Part shown: positions 1 through 12,450 of the stretch, in pieces | How the letters are laid out: each line of letters starts with the position of its first letter | Position numbering within the stretch: position 1 is the first letter of the stretch | Position numbers and translations under genes: made by a program | The notes under the pieces: model-generated | The model's database searches: none | Told to the model about the DNA's origin: nothing | The model's input: only the letters and a program-made list of their open reading frames with translations | Origin: Chlorophyllum brunneum | Lineage: Eukaryota > Basidiomycota > Agaricomycetes > Agaricales > Agaricaceae | Direction of reading: 5' to 3' | Assembly: GCA_963576785.1 (NCBI GenBank) | Contig: OY756139.1 | Location: 496,001 to 560,000, forward strand | DNA: 64,000 bases

Positions 1-630
1 ACCTGGTATAATGATTCAACCTGAACACATCAATGTACCTTGCATAGCAGAAACTATAAGATAGGGGATCAAACATCAATGAATGAGGACCTGTGAAGAC
101 GGCCGAAACCTTACACTGCCAAGCATAGCAGGAGGATATTCTGATGCACCTAACATACCCTGCCTGGACAAAGTCATGGAAAGCTTTCATCTTTAGGTAT
201 TTAGCGAAGAAGAAGACTTTGGTGAAGATGACAATTCTGTCACAAGGGAGAGTGTGTTGCTTTATGGGTTTGTCAAGTATGGCTTCCGAGAGGCCGTTCG
301 AGTACACCCGAATGATTCATCATCATGATCAAAGAGCGGCGAAATGATGAGCATAGGCACAGACGTTCGCGGTATCAAATGCATTAATTCCAGCATCATA
401 TCTATCCCTAAATGCAGTGGTCCGCATTGGAGGGAACATACGCTGTCTTGATGCATTTGATAGATTCCTCCACAGGAAGGACCCATCCCTGTCGGCCATC
501 CAAAAATGATTTTTGAAACTTTCAGACCCAAGTTTCCCAAACGCACTGCAAAACGTCTGTAAATAAATAACGAGTTTAACCCGCGAAATGGATTCTTACC
601 GTAGGGCATCGTAGTCTTTCTAATGGACAT
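1..630 (-). pseudogene. aldo/keto reductase pseudogene, N-terminal part, cut by window edge
   Basis: After removing plausible introns the minus strand reads as the N terminus of a fungal aldo/keto reductase (NADPH-dependent oxidoreductase): MPYVRLGNLGLKVSKI, then QGWVLPVEESIKCIKTAYDA, GINAFDTAN (the family's conserved Asp) and VYSNGLSEAIL, followed by IVIFTKVFF. Three lesions are visible. The segment between KIIFG and QGWVLP has lost several residues and its frame. The intron after FDTAN (about 320-380) has a GTCTGT donor, but the acceptor is ATTCGG where ATTCAG would be expected. A weak YIDVF trace continues to the window edge. Other introns look normal, such as a 40-nt GTATGT...TAG intron. 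The start could be the Met at 630 or the one at 609. Assignment to the family is firm from the motifs. Pseudogene status is an inference from the lost frame and acceptor. Confidence 0.75.
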
Positions 631-1171
631 TGTGATTAATGTAAATGAAGTGCTGGGGAACCGAAGAAATGAACATGTCGACGAAGGCCCAAGTTTATCC
701 ATTTCGGAGGCTTTTGGTTGAACATAAATCCATTCAGGACATTAAGCCCAATGCTCCTTTCTTGACATACTTGACTCCAGGAAAAGGACTTCTTCACTGC
801 GTGGGACGCGTATGTTCGGTCTTGCTAAGCGGTGACGGTGTATCAGCCATAAATGGACAAGGTCATGGATGAAATGATGTGAGAAGCTGAAAGTAATACA
901 TCGGAGGCAGGGGCAAGGAAAGGGGTAGCAAGCCACTGTAAGGCGCACTACAGAAACGCCCCTTGTCCGACCCCGTCTCCTGCAAGGAGTTTGACACACA
1001 CTGTGTTACCCCCACCATTACAGCATAGCTTTGTGTCCATACCGACTGCACGAGCACGCACACACCTACCCGCGAACATGAGTAAAAAATCCACTTGTTA
1101 TTCCTGAAACGGTTTTAGTCACCACGTTTCCTATCAGCATCAACGTTTCAGAGCCGCGTTTTCGGCAAGGG
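631..1171. other. intergenic, nothing recognised
   Basis: Short ORFs on both strands show no family motif or splice continuity. The interval separates the divergently placed AKR pseudogene and the degenerate 5' part of the next locus. Confidence 0.5.
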
Positions 1172-1445
1172 GTGCCACAGTCTAGTACTACTATCCCTAC
1201 TATACTCGCAGTTCCGGGCCTGCTCACTTCGTACTTGCTTGACTACTGCCACTCCCGTATTGACGTATGCCAGACCTACGTTGACGACAACGACGCCGAC
1301 CCCGACGACGAACGAACAGGCGGTCAATCTCTTTGGTTATTGTTATTGGGTGATCTAGGACGGCGACACTACTCATTCTCATTTTCATTCGAGGAATTCG
1401 ACACCACCGTCGATACTGTAGAAAGAACCACGACGACTTGAAACG
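1172..1445 (+). pseudogene. degenerate 5' region of coiled-coil gene (lost membrane-anchor exon part)
   Basis: Aligned by eye with the intact paralogue at 10991-12450, this stretch matches its first about 100 codons. The paralogue's ATGCCGCAGTCT is GTGCCACAGTCT here, so the start codon is lost. The hydrophobic anchor (paralogue VIAVIVIGGSRTAT) appears as LVIVIG, a stop, then SRTAT, in another frame. A stop also separates it from the downstream frame. The annotated CDS therefore begins at the next in-frame Met (1446), which aligns with MFGIGTYLVEK of the paralogue. Confidence 0.65.
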
Positions 1446-2773
1446 ATGTTCGGGATCACGACTTACCTGGCTGAAACGATTAGTGCATTGGTTCCGTGGT
1501 GGGCCACTGCGGGTGCGTTATACAAACTACGAGGGATTGACGATGAAAGGGGAGGGGAACTGACGAGGTTGAAAGGGTTGTTTAATGAGGGGAGAGTTGA
1601 TACAGAGGAAATTGAAAAGTTGAAAGAGGAGTTTAGACGGTTTAGAAGGGAGTTGGGCGGGGCCGGAGCTAAGGACGAGGTGGAGGAGATGGGAGAGGAG
1701 ATGGGGATGGTAGAGATGTTCAGAGAATTGATGGACGTGGTAAAGGCCGAGATGGTGAGGAGGGGGAAAGAGAGGGACGAGGCAAAGGCTGGGGAGGCCG
1801 AGACCATGAGGATGAATGAGGAGTTGAAAGGGGAGATTGTACGCCTGAAAAAAAAATCGGACTCTGTGGGCAAGAGAGAGGTCGGGGTGGGCGAGGGAGG
1901 TGAGGTACAGGAGAGAGAGTCGATGCCCGAAGATGAATTGATCAAACATCTCCATTCATCCAACAAAGAAATTCGGGATTTGGCACAGACAATTGCTGAT
2001 AGTGTGCCTGGACCACCACCCAGGGAAAACGAAGCAATTGAGGAGGATAGGAGAAAGCGCGCTGCACGTATCAGGGAAGTTCTGGGTGAGGAGATGGTCG
2101 AGTCACTGCAAGGGTCAACACAAATAAATCTGAAATTGGGAAAAGAGGTAGTGATGCTGGCGTTGGAAGCCATTATGATTGCATATACGCATTCCATCAG
2201 TTCGTCTTGGTATTTTGATAGCCCAGAGGATGAGCATATGTCGGGCGAGGTTTACGCCGGGATAGCCGAAACTGGTGAGTGTTTTTGTAAACTAAAGATC
2301 GTTTTCATTTGACTGTCGGGTTTGAAGAACAGCACTGGTGCACTTTAATGCCAATTCACTTGCAGCGAATATTGGCAACCGAACCGGGTTTAATGATTCG
2401 TGTGGTCGATGTTTTTGTGGACATTATCCTAACAGCAGGATGGTACAATGACGCTGATGCGTTACGAACATACCTCATGCGCTGGTTTGGACATAGGGTG
2501 AGTGGTGTATTGGAGAGGGCGAAGAGGCTGAGCAAGATCATTGGAGAGATGGCAAGGTCTGACTCTAAGTTGGAGGCATTTTATATTACGCCTGGGGCGG
2601 TCTTTAATGACACTACCATGGAGCTTGGTGGAGGACTTTGTAGGGGCGAGGAAGGGGGGCAGACGGTGTTGTGTACGACGAATTTGGGGCTGGTGAAGGT
2701 GGAGAAGAGGGCGGGTGACAGTAGAGAATGGGACAAGGTGGTATTATTAAAGCCGACTGTTGTTCTGCAGTAG
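1446..2773 (+). CDS. coiled-coil helical protein, family member 1 (N-terminally truncated)
   Basis: Exons 1446-2274 and 2328-2773; the intron is 53 nt (GTGAGT...GAAG, phase 1). The product is 424 aa. It begins MFGITTYLAETISALVPWW, an amphipathic stretch, followed by a strongly charged coiled-coil region (about residues 35-175, rich in E/K/R). Then comes a family block (SNKEIRDLAQTIAD), an Ala-rich helical segment, and a C-terminal domain ending LGLVKVEKRAG. The closest relative in the window is 10991-12450: same intron position and phase, and an identical 446-nt second exon length. Unlike that relative it has lost the upstream membrane anchor (see 1172-1445), so it would be a soluble form or a decaying copy. 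No catalytic motif is visible and the function is unknown. The ORF itself is uninterrupted, which argues for some recent selection. Confidence 0.6.
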
Positions 2774-3575
2774 GTAACTTGTTTTTATATGTACGCGCTG
2801 GGTTGTCTCGCATTATGGTAAAATATACTCATGGCAACGTCTCGGTCTGTGCGGGGAAAAACGGTACTACTCCCCTCTTCCTTTTGGTCGTCCTATTTCT
2901 TATACAAACCCTATTGTTGAAACAATAAAGAAAGTGATAGCGATAGAAAATCCGAAAGTAGATACTTGGTTCGTCCTTCAACGCCTTGGGAGATGAGATT
3001 CTTGTTCTTGATCTCAATCCTGTATTGGGCGGTACGGCAATCCTCCTCATCATATCGTCGTTGTTGACAAATTTACGGCAGTTATCATTCTGATTCCCCA
3101 CCTGACCTAATGTTTAGGACCACACCAGGACGAAGAGCCCCCATCAGCCAGGTTACACGCACATAATGCCAGCCAGACAGCAAAGACAGATAACCATCAT
3201 TTTACACTTCCTTGGGCTCCGAGGCTTCGATCTCAGGCGTGATGCATGTCTGAGAGCCATACGAGAGGTAGTTGCACAGGATGCCGCAGACGATAGGATA
3301 CAGAATATACTATTAATCACAGACAGTCACACCCTCACCACAGTAGCTCTTCCTACACAGAAAGTGAAGGCATTGCCATAGCACGAGCGCGCATGACCAG
3401 AAATCTATCACGACATACGACTCGTCATCATTACAAAGTCCAAGTAGCACCAAGAAACTTGAGTGGAGGAGACATTTTGGTATAATTACATGCATTGCAG
3501 TCCAACGAATTCCAAAGACAAAAGAGAAGAAAAAAAAGAAAAGAAAGGGGTATTATGGAAGGGTATCAGAAGGAA
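2774..3575. other. intergenic between convergent genes
   Basis: The 3' flanks of the coiled-coil gene (+) and the Bem2-like gene (-) meet here. An AATAAA is present near 2925. Short ORFs (for example 3166-3381) have no supporting features. Confidence 0.5.
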
Positions 3576-6500
3576 CTAGTCCTCAGGACGAAGAAGATCC
3601 CGCGATTCGTCTTGTACAAGATTTCCAGAATCTTCCTCCTCTTCGTCCTCGTCTTCTTCTAGAATCGGTGATTCCAAATCACCTTCAGAGTGCGCCTCCT
3701 CTGCTTCCGGATCATCAGCCTCGTCGAAAATAGTTTGGAACTGGCTGTAGCGTTAATAAGGGTATAGTTAATATACTGAGCAACGTACGTGGGTTATAAG
3801 GGCCTTGACAAGCTTGTGGGATTGGCCCATGTTGTTCAGGATAGTGACGAAATCATTTTGTGGTGCACGTAATAAGTTAGGGCTGAACACGATGGCAAGT
3901 GCTTCCGCAGTCATATGGTTATGCTCTTCATAGTCCGTGACTCTGCGAAATCACGTTAAAAAAAGGCCTTCGTAGAGCTTTGCGGGCTTACCTATCGAGA
4001 TGTTCAGAGACGCGCTTGAGAAGGTCAAAGTTGGCTTGAGGAAGTGACTGAACGACACCCCGAATCGCAGACAATCTGTTTTCGAGGTTTTCAAGTCCTG
4101 GGTTAAAGTCAGCATCGTTTCATGCTGCTCGGGGGAAATGAATTACTCATTGCGCCCATGATATCGTGGTAAGATGACGGGGGGAAAACAGGTTCTGGTA
4201 ATACCCTGAACCATGTTTTCACAAGATCGCACACGGCGTGAATATCGGTGGTACTCGCGATAGGGTATTCGCCTGTGTTTGTTATCAATGACTGCTCCAA
4301 GCTATCTTACGGGCTAACGTACCGCGATTATACGCGTCTTTGAGTGCGTTAATTTCGGAAACAGCGCCAGCAATGCGGTCTACATGAAGATATTAGTCAC
4401 CAAACGCACATAACGGAACGAAAGTAACACTCACAAATGCCAACCTCCGTCAAACCACGCGACTCAACTTCCGTCAAGCACTGATTGATGATGATAGGGA
4501 TAGATCCAGGAGGGACCGGCACACTCCCTACCTCCCGCTGCAGTAGGAATTCCAACTCTACTCCAAATACTGGCAACACATTTTAGTCAACCATCGTCGC
4601 TACAGATTCAAAAACTCACCAGCATGCGGGTCCTTCGACGGAACAACAGGTTGTTCATGAATATGATCCTGAATCTGCGGTTTCGGTCCCAAATACGTCA
4701 ACCTCCTCTTCGCAGCCGTACTCGTCACCTTATTAATCGTCTCCAACCACCTATTCATCTCCTTCTTATTCACAGCCTGCAAAATAAAATGCCCTCCATC
4801 CTCCGTATCAAGTTGAAACGTAAACGACCTCTCATTGTTGATAAACTGAGCAACTTTCGCATCCATCACGCTCAAAACCAACGAAGGTTTTCCCGTAGTC
4901 GCGAAATCCAATTCCTCCGGGGTCTTCTTCGTCCCACTGTGACTCGACACCGACAAATCAAACGCGCTAGATATCGGTCGCATGAAACTCAAAAACGCAG
5001 ACATGCTCTTCTTGTTGCGGTGTTGTTTCTGACTAGTCGAGGAAGGTAGTTTTCGCGGTCGCATCGCCTTGCTAAGCATATCCTCTCTTCTATCATTCCT
5101 CGATTGCTCTTGTTGCTTCTCCTTCTGAAGTCTCGACCGTAAGTTCTTGTCACGTCGGTTCTTCTCCATCTGGAACACCACGAGCTTTTGGAATGGCCTC
5201 GCAACCTTCTTGATAGAAGGCGGTGTACTAGCGCCAAGAGCTTCCCTCGCAGACTCTTCTCGTATTCCTCGATGATCAAATTGAAGGTAAAGCACCTCTC
5301 TCTCGATTACGTTCAGTCTCTCAAAACCTCGTCGTGTGGTTTCTTCGGATTGGACAGTCTTGCGAGGGTAGGGAAGTGCAGTAGCCCGACTGACAAGATT
5401 ACACAAATGTCTAAACCGAACAACCAATCAGCTAAAAGCCACAGAACGATTACTGATCATACTCACCTCCTCTTATCAAAATTCACCAAGCTCTGCCCAT
5501 CCTGACTCGACGACTCAACCACATCAGGCGAAGCAATCACCTCCAACATCCTCTCAACCAACCAACCCATATCCACCGTCAAACAATCCCTCGAACTCGT
5601 AACTTGCACACCCGGCCTCCCCAACAACGCCACCAAAGAATCACAAGTACAACTCCGATTATAAGCAATAAACTGCCACGGACGTTGATGCATCCTACTC
5701 TCCACACTCATAATCGCCGAAGTAATCACCGCTTCGACAAACGAACGCACACAAGGCTGTTCAATATGTCTCAACGAATTCGGTTCTGCATTCCTCAACC
5801 TCGCAACTTCAATCCCATTCAACAACAACTCCATCCTAGCTTGCCTCGCACATAATCCCAACCTCGGCGCAACAAGCTTCGCAATAAGCCATTTCCTAAT
5901 AATCCCATAGGCCCGAATGCAACTTCGTATCCCAGGCGGCAAAAGCCTATACAAAGCATCTTGAGTTATTTCCGAGATCAAACTCGAAGGTTCGACTTCT
6001 TGAATATGCGTATACATATTCTGAATCTCCACGACTTCTTCTGTATTCCCAATCTCCCGAGGTGAGAACCATCCAGTCCTATCCGAAGTTTGAATCTCCA
6101 GTAAATCAGCCGTGACGTACAAATCCTACGTTTGAGCCTTAGCAAAAAGACCCAAGATTAAATAAAAACACACGCACCTCTTCCGTCACATTACTCAAAG
6201 CAGCTCTAGCCATCCCATCAATATTATCCACCAAATCCTCAACATCCATCCCATCCAAATCCGGTTGCTCTCTAATACTCCCTCCTCTCACCCTTCCCTC
6301 ACTCGTACCACCTCCAAGAACACCAACAACCGTACCCGCACTTCCCCTCCTAACAGCCGTCCCAATTTGAATCTTCTGAACCATAGGTCTCTTCGTCTGA
6401 GCATCAAAAACCCCATGTAAAGTCGTCTTGGTATCAACCAACCCAACCCAAGCATTCGCAACATCCGAATCTTCAAAGTTTTCCGTCTTGAATAATACAT

Positions 6501-9500
6501 GATCCGCGGGAGTGTTCAAAAAATTCTTCAACGCAGTATACAACTGTGGTTCATCCAACACATCCTGCGCACCTCCACCAACAACCAACCAATCCGAAAT
6601 GAGTTCGAGTACCCTCGTTCGCGAAGCGATTACATCAAGGTAATCAATCACAGAAGGTGAAGACCCTGTAGGTTGAGCGGTAATATACATCTTGCGAAGC
6701 AACTATATATATGGTTAGTACCACATTAATTTTTCATCCATCATCTTCGAGGAGAAAACTCACTTCAAAGAAAACAACCGGAGTCAAAAAACTCCTAAAC
6801 ACATTCCACCACACTCTCGCAAACTCCATCCTATCAACAACTAATTCCCTCGTCATCCCCTCTCTCAAAGTCATCTCCCCATTATCATCCGCAACCGAAA
6901 CCGACACATTCCTCAACCCATGAACCAAAATATTAACCAACGCATTCATCGTCCCAGCTTGTACAAGAACTCTCAACGGTGGATCCGCCGATGATCGTTC
7001 CGATACAACAAAATTTGGTCTTTGAGATAGGGAAGGCAACGAATTTCTTCTCGCCATACTCGTTTTTCTTTCCAATCCTTGAGAAGTATTCGGCTTGACA
7101 CGAATAGAAGGCGCTCGACTTAACGGTTTCTCCCTCTCCATCCCAAATCCCACATCCACAACAGAACTAGGAGGTCTCGAAGGTGCCCTCGACGAAGGTC
7201 TCGAATTCGTCATCTCCATCCCACCAGGTTGCACAACCAAATACAACTCCCCATTAAACAAACTAATCACCGTCCCTCCCGTCCCCATAATCAGCCTCTT
7301 CGTCACCTCATTCCCATTCTCCATAACCGAAGACGAATTTCTTTGTAAAATCCTCAATTGAGGATCCATTCCATGAAGATATTGAACATCCGAAGCATCA
7401 CTATCCACTCTTCCTCTTATCAATTGGGTTCGATCGATGAGTGTGACGGATGGTAATGCTTCAGGGAATATCAACGGTACGAGCGACGTAGCGTGAGTCT
7501 GAGGCGGAATTCCAGATGACGACGACGACGATGATGACGATTTGGTCCAAAAATGAGGTTCGAATAATCCCCTCCTTCTCGATTCAGCAGCAATCGAAAG
7601 CGACATAAACTGTTCCACTTTCTGAAATTTCATCGCCACACTCCCAATCCCACCTCCCTCCTCCGCCATCTCTTTCCAAAACCCAACCATCCTCTTCAAA
7701 TCATCCCCTCCTTCCCCTTCTTCCACAACGTAGGCTTTCACCTTCGGACACAAACCCAACCCTCCACGAAAATCATCAAACAAGTCCTTCACCCTCATCA
7801 ACACATCGACACTCAACATCTGATCATCCTTCACTTTCTCCAATTCCTCATTAATCCTCAAATGAACATCTCCACCCCAAACCGTCACTCTAGGTTCTTT
7901 CACTCCACCCATGATCATATCCCCTCCATGTAGATGTTGATGTTGTAAAGGATAAACCCAAGATTCAATAGCATTCAACGCCAATGAATCAACCCTCTTC
8001 CACACTTTTTCCAATCTCGCCACCGGTCTCGAACACAACGCCTCCACGATCGCTTTCCACGAACATTCATCCCCATCGTTCCTACACAATTCTCCAATCT
8101 TCGCCCAAACGCTGATAACTTCTGATCTTGAATGCGTTCGAGAAGTTTGTGGTTGAGCAGTAACGGAACGATCTTCTGATTTTCTTCGACTAGGAGATTG
8201 AATTTGATGAGGATGGGGAGGACGATGTGTCGTGGATGTATCCGCGGTGAGAATTTGCAACAAGATAAGTTTGGTCAACCAATGTGGGTGTTCATCATTC
8301 CCAAACACAGGTTTCAAAACATTCTTCTTCATCGCGTCGTTTCCTCCTCCTTCTTCACCACCATCCCCCGGTAAAATATACTCTGAAGTCAAATCCCCCG
8401 AAACTCGATCCACAACCGATCGATGAAACAAGGTCAAACTCTTGGCGACGAAATACGGATCGAGAATCAGCAACATTTCTCTCGATAATCCTTCTTCTTG
8501 TAATTGCGTCCATGGGATTCTAGTCGTATACGCTCGCTGTGGTGAGATAGACGACGAAACCATCTCGGGACGAGTCGAATCCAATTGCAAAGCATCCATA
8601 AGCGAAACGAGTTTCGCATTATCCTCCGGCCTAGGCGAAAACGTTCCCAAATTCGGTGACTTTGAAACCGATCCATCAACAAGAGCAACACCAGAATCAG
8701 CCACACCAACACTCGATTCCACCTCCTCCTTCAAACCCTCAAACCCACCGACAACTTCCTGTTTCCATTCCTCCCAACTCTTCTCATCACAAACCGGTCC
8801 ACCATGATACTTCAAATATTCCTCAACCAACCATCCAACTCGCTTCCTCTCTTCATCCTTTTCTTCGCCTTCCTCGGCTCCGCTTACCAGATACGCACAA
8901 CATCGCATAAATTCGTTTTCGAATGTTTGACGACCTATGACTGAGGGTAAAGAGAGTAAAATCCCGGAAGCGAATGATTTCCATGCTTTCTCGCCGTTAT
9001 CTTGCGTCAGCGGTGACGAACGAAATGGTTCTTCTTGCGGTTCGGACGACGTCGGAGTATTTTGTTCCTGATCGCGTTTGATAAAGGTCGTCGCAAACAC
9101 AGCTTCATGAGCCAACGCTTCAAAAGTCCCTTTTTCCAATTTTCCAGTTTGCATATCCCGAACTAAATCAGGATGAGATCGTCGACCCCAAAATGCTCTT
9201 CTCTTCCTCCCAATCGTACTTCCTCCCGTGGATACATCATCCCTTCCCTTCCCACCCAACATCATTCCAGAAATCCCAAACGGATCACCGGTGTTGATGC
9301 TGAGTTCCTTATCGACAACGTCTTCTTCTTCATCTTCCAACGTAGGCGGAACCAACCCCGTAGGAAACAATTCCTTCACTCCAGCATTCCTATCACTCGG
9401 CGGCTTATAAAAGAACAATTTCGTCCCTTTCAACTCCATCTTGTACGCCTTCCATCCTTTCGCCAGAGCCAAATTCGGGTTCCCATGATGATGATGGAAA

Positions 9501-10903
9501 GGGAGAGAAGAGGAAGACGGAGTGTCCGCAAGTCGATTTATAAAACCAGAATGATATACGATCTGTGACGCGCGTCGAGGATTTTTCGTAGTCAATCCAC
9601 CCTCTTCTTCCTTTGTAGATTGACCGGGTTCGACAATGATAGGAGGAGGTCCGAGAATAGTCGTCATACGATGGGTTTGAGCAGTCAACGGACAAGTAGC
9701 TTGACTCGATCCACCTCCACCCGAACTAGAAGCACCAGCATTAAAAGGAAAAACAAATCCCGCACGTGTAGGCGTCATAGTCTGTCCTTGATACTGCTGA
9801 GTATACTGTAGTTCGACTTCACGTTCATTCGATCCGGATCCTTTTCGTTTAGGAGTTTGTACGGCAAATCGAGGGTTGGATAATTTTGTGGGTAATTTAG
9901 GTGTGAATGAATGTGAGCGTGTATGGACGTGGGTTGGTTGAGTTTTGATAGCACTCGGACTGGGATTAGAAGGACTATTGAGTTTCGTCGTCGTCGTCGG
10001 GCCACTGTCCATCGTAGGCGCAGATACGGAAATCGCAACTGTAGGCAAAGTCGCGCTCCTAGATGGTGGGGAAATCATGGGACCACGTGGCTCTGGCTTC
10101 GAACTGGGAAAGGGATGACGGATAGTAGGAGACGAAGGTGAACTCATCACCATACTCGCATTACTCGCACTTCTACCCCTATATTCCGCAATTTTTTCTT
10201 GAAACGAAGGAGAAAGCGTGTTGGATGACGATACTTGATTCAAATCATCCGCAGAACGAGACCAGCCTTTTCGCGATATGGCGCGTAGATCGCCGAGACC
10301 GGCAGAAGAGGAAAGGGCAGGGTGGGTGGTATGAGACGCGATGGGACTTGAAGGAACACTTGGTGGATGAAAAGGATGATGTGGTTGATCAAAGGAGGTT
10401 GGTTGTGGGTTAGATAGATCAAGAACGGATCTGTTGGGTTTAGGTTTACGTGAATAAATTCTGTTTTTAGAGTGGTGGAAGTAAAAAAAAGTTTGATAAA
10501 AACGTGTTTTTGGAGCACTGGCACGCGGATGTAGAGAATCCCAAAGGCTCCTCCCCAAAAAAACGCCACAAAGAAAAACTCACCGACTACCGCTCGCGCC
10601 ATACCCATCGAGTATGGGCCTTGGATCAGTGGGGCGTGAAATCTTATGTTTGCGTGGAGGCCCAGCAGGGCCAGCACTACCACTGCTAACATTACTGGTC
10701 CTAGCTTCTGCAGTGGTAGAAGGGACCTTTGACGCCGAAGCGCTGCGACCGAACCAAGATTTTGGTTTTGACAAAAACTGAGCAAGACCAGAGGAAGGTG
10801 AAGCTGAGCGTGGGGCAGAGGCTGGGGATGGTGGGGGAGGGAGAAGAGGGTCCTGCGGGGGGACAAGAGCAGTGGGCTGGGCTGGCCCCTTGCGCCTGGT
10901 CAT
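3576..10903 (-). CDS. BEM2: Bem2-like Rho GTPase-activating protein (PH, RasGEF-like, PH, RhoGAP)
   Basis: Eleven exons: 10903-10584, 10430-6764, 6702-6178, 6125-5467, 5410-4620, 4569-4435, 4379-4323, 4272-4147, 4097-3992, 3942-3789, 3740-3576. All introns are GT-AG and phases agree, giving 2234 aa (yeast Bem2 is about 2170). In order: a disordered Ser/Pro-rich N terminus with RKHKISRPTDPRPILD; a PH-like region (about 400-550); a Cdc25/RasGEF-like region (about 755-935, LDPYFVAKSLTLFHRSVVDR); RasGEF-N-like helices (about 1320-1420); a basic region; a second PH domain (about 1860-1970); and a C-terminal RhoGAP domain (about 1987-2190) starting VFGVELEFLLQRE with the arginine-finger motif GIYRIAG. 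An acidic tail ends the protein. Family knowledge: Bem2 stimulates GTP hydrolysis by Rho-type GTPases in polarity and wall integrity. The start is the Met of MTRRKGPAQPTAL; a Met 26 codons upstream is possible. The first intron (153 nt) is the least certain. Confidence 0.88.
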
Positions 10904-10990
10904 GAAAGTGTGTGGAGAGGATGAAGGTGGCCTGCACCGGATTTCCCACAATGGCCCGATGGGGATAGCATTCATTCCACGTAGCATCCA

Positions 10991-12450
10991 TTAATAGCTG
11001 TCTACCACAACCCGAGGCCGCAACAGCACCCCCTCCGCCCACTCTCCCGCACGCCCCATCCGCTTCTCGGCCTTTACCAGCCCCAGCGACATCGTGCACA
11101 GCACCACCCCCGACCCCTCACCCACAACCTCCATCGTAGCACTATTAACCCCCACCCCGGGCGCAATGTACAACGCCTCCAAGTCACACTGCACAATCTC
11201 CTCTCCTATAGCCTTGTTCAGCCTCTTTGCCTTCTCCAGTACACTTCCTATCATGTGTCCGAACGTCTGTACGATGTAGTCCTGTAGCGCATCAGCGTCG
11301 TTGTGCCACCCTGCTGTCAGAATTACGTTCACGAAGGCGTCCACCACGTAAATCATTAAATCCGGTTCTGTTGCCAGCATTCGTTGCAAGTGCACTCGTG
11401 TCAGCGCGCGCCACCGTCCCGAGACCATTTGTTCTTCTGTAATACCGGTCAATAAAGCTGCCAAAAATCATCAAATCACTCACCTGTTTCTCGCACCCTG
11501 GCGTAAATCTCACTCAGCAAATGTTCATCCTCCGGATTCTCGAAATACCAAGACGAAATAATCCAATGCGTGTACGCCGCCATACTAGCCCTCAATGCCA
11601 TCTTCACCACCTCCTCCCGTTCCTCACTCGTCGATCCTTGTAACAATTCAACCACCTTCACACCTAAAATCTCTGCAACACCCGCAACTGCTTCTTTCAC
11701 TTCCTCTCCTTCATCTTCTTCTTTCTCTTTCGATGTCGGTCTTGGAAGGGTATCAAATGCTCGAATAATCGTTTGTGCCAATTCCTGAATTTCTTCGTTG
11801 AGAGCTTGTAGCGAATCGATCACTTCGTTTTCCGACATCGACTCTCTTCCCTCTTCTCCCTCATTCCCAAACCCAACACCAACGCCGACCTCGATCATTT
11901 CCTTCCTCCCTTCATCCAACACTTTCCTCAATCGCCCAATCTCCTCTTTCAATTCCTCCATCTCACCTTCCTTTTCCTTCGCCTCATCAACCAATTTCCT
12001 CAACCTCCCAACCTCTTCTTCCATCCTCATCATCTCCCCTCCCCTTTCCCCAAGTTCCACACCATCAATCCTCCCTCTATTCCCAGATAACCCACCAGGG
12101 GTACTCCACCACGGAATCAACGCACTAATCTTCTCCACCAAATATGTCCCTATTCCAAACATCCTCTTCTTCCCCAATGTCGAATTAGACTCTTTTCTAG
12201 AACGCGAATCCGGATAAGTCGTGGTCGTAGTCGCAGTCCTCGATCCTCCAATAACAATAACAGCAATCACCGTTCCTCCAAGAACAAAAAACGTCCACCT
12301 ATTCGTCGAAGTAGTAGTAGTAGTAGAAGTCGACAAAGTAGCAGCAAGGGGTGGAATGCGGAATATCAACGAACTCAAGCAAGTCGTGAGCGACGAGAAC
12401 AAACTTGGAACTGCGACCATCGCAGCTGTAGCAGTTGTAGACTGCGGCAT
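10991..12450 (-). CDS. membrane-anchored coiled-coil helical protein, family member 2
   Basis: Exons 12450-11484 and 11436-10991, with one 47-nt intron (phase 1); 470 aa. After a Ser/Thr-rich N terminus there is a single hydrophobic segment (about residues 52-68, FFVLGGTVIAVIVIGG), a basic stretch, and MFGIGTYLVEKISALIPWW. A long acidic coiled coil follows (about 130-215), then LNEEIQELAQTI, an Ala-rich helical block with WYFENPEDEHLLSEIYARV, and a C-terminal domain containing YIAPGVGVNSATMEVV and LGLVKAEKRMG. The C-terminal half is shared with five other loci here (1446, 34125, 35943, 37624, 39284), with the intron at the same place. The stop is only 87 bp upstream of the Bem2-like start on the same strand. 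A single-pass membrane protein facing a coiled-coil domain to one side is inferred. No known family was recognised. Confidence 0.75.

Noticed and set aside
262..702. 146-codon minus-strand ORF as a novel small gene
   Set aside because: It overlaps several frames and introns of the aldo/keto reductase pseudogene; the open frame runs through two introns.
1463..2197. 244-codon antisense ORF opposite the coiled-coil gene
   Set aside because: The plus strand shows paralogue-level conservation and a shared intron; the antisense frame is a by-product of Glu/Lys-rich codons.
8232..9811. Several antisense ORFs over the Bem2-like gene
   Set aside because: They lie opposite a long coding exon of a recognised protein and show no motifs of their own.
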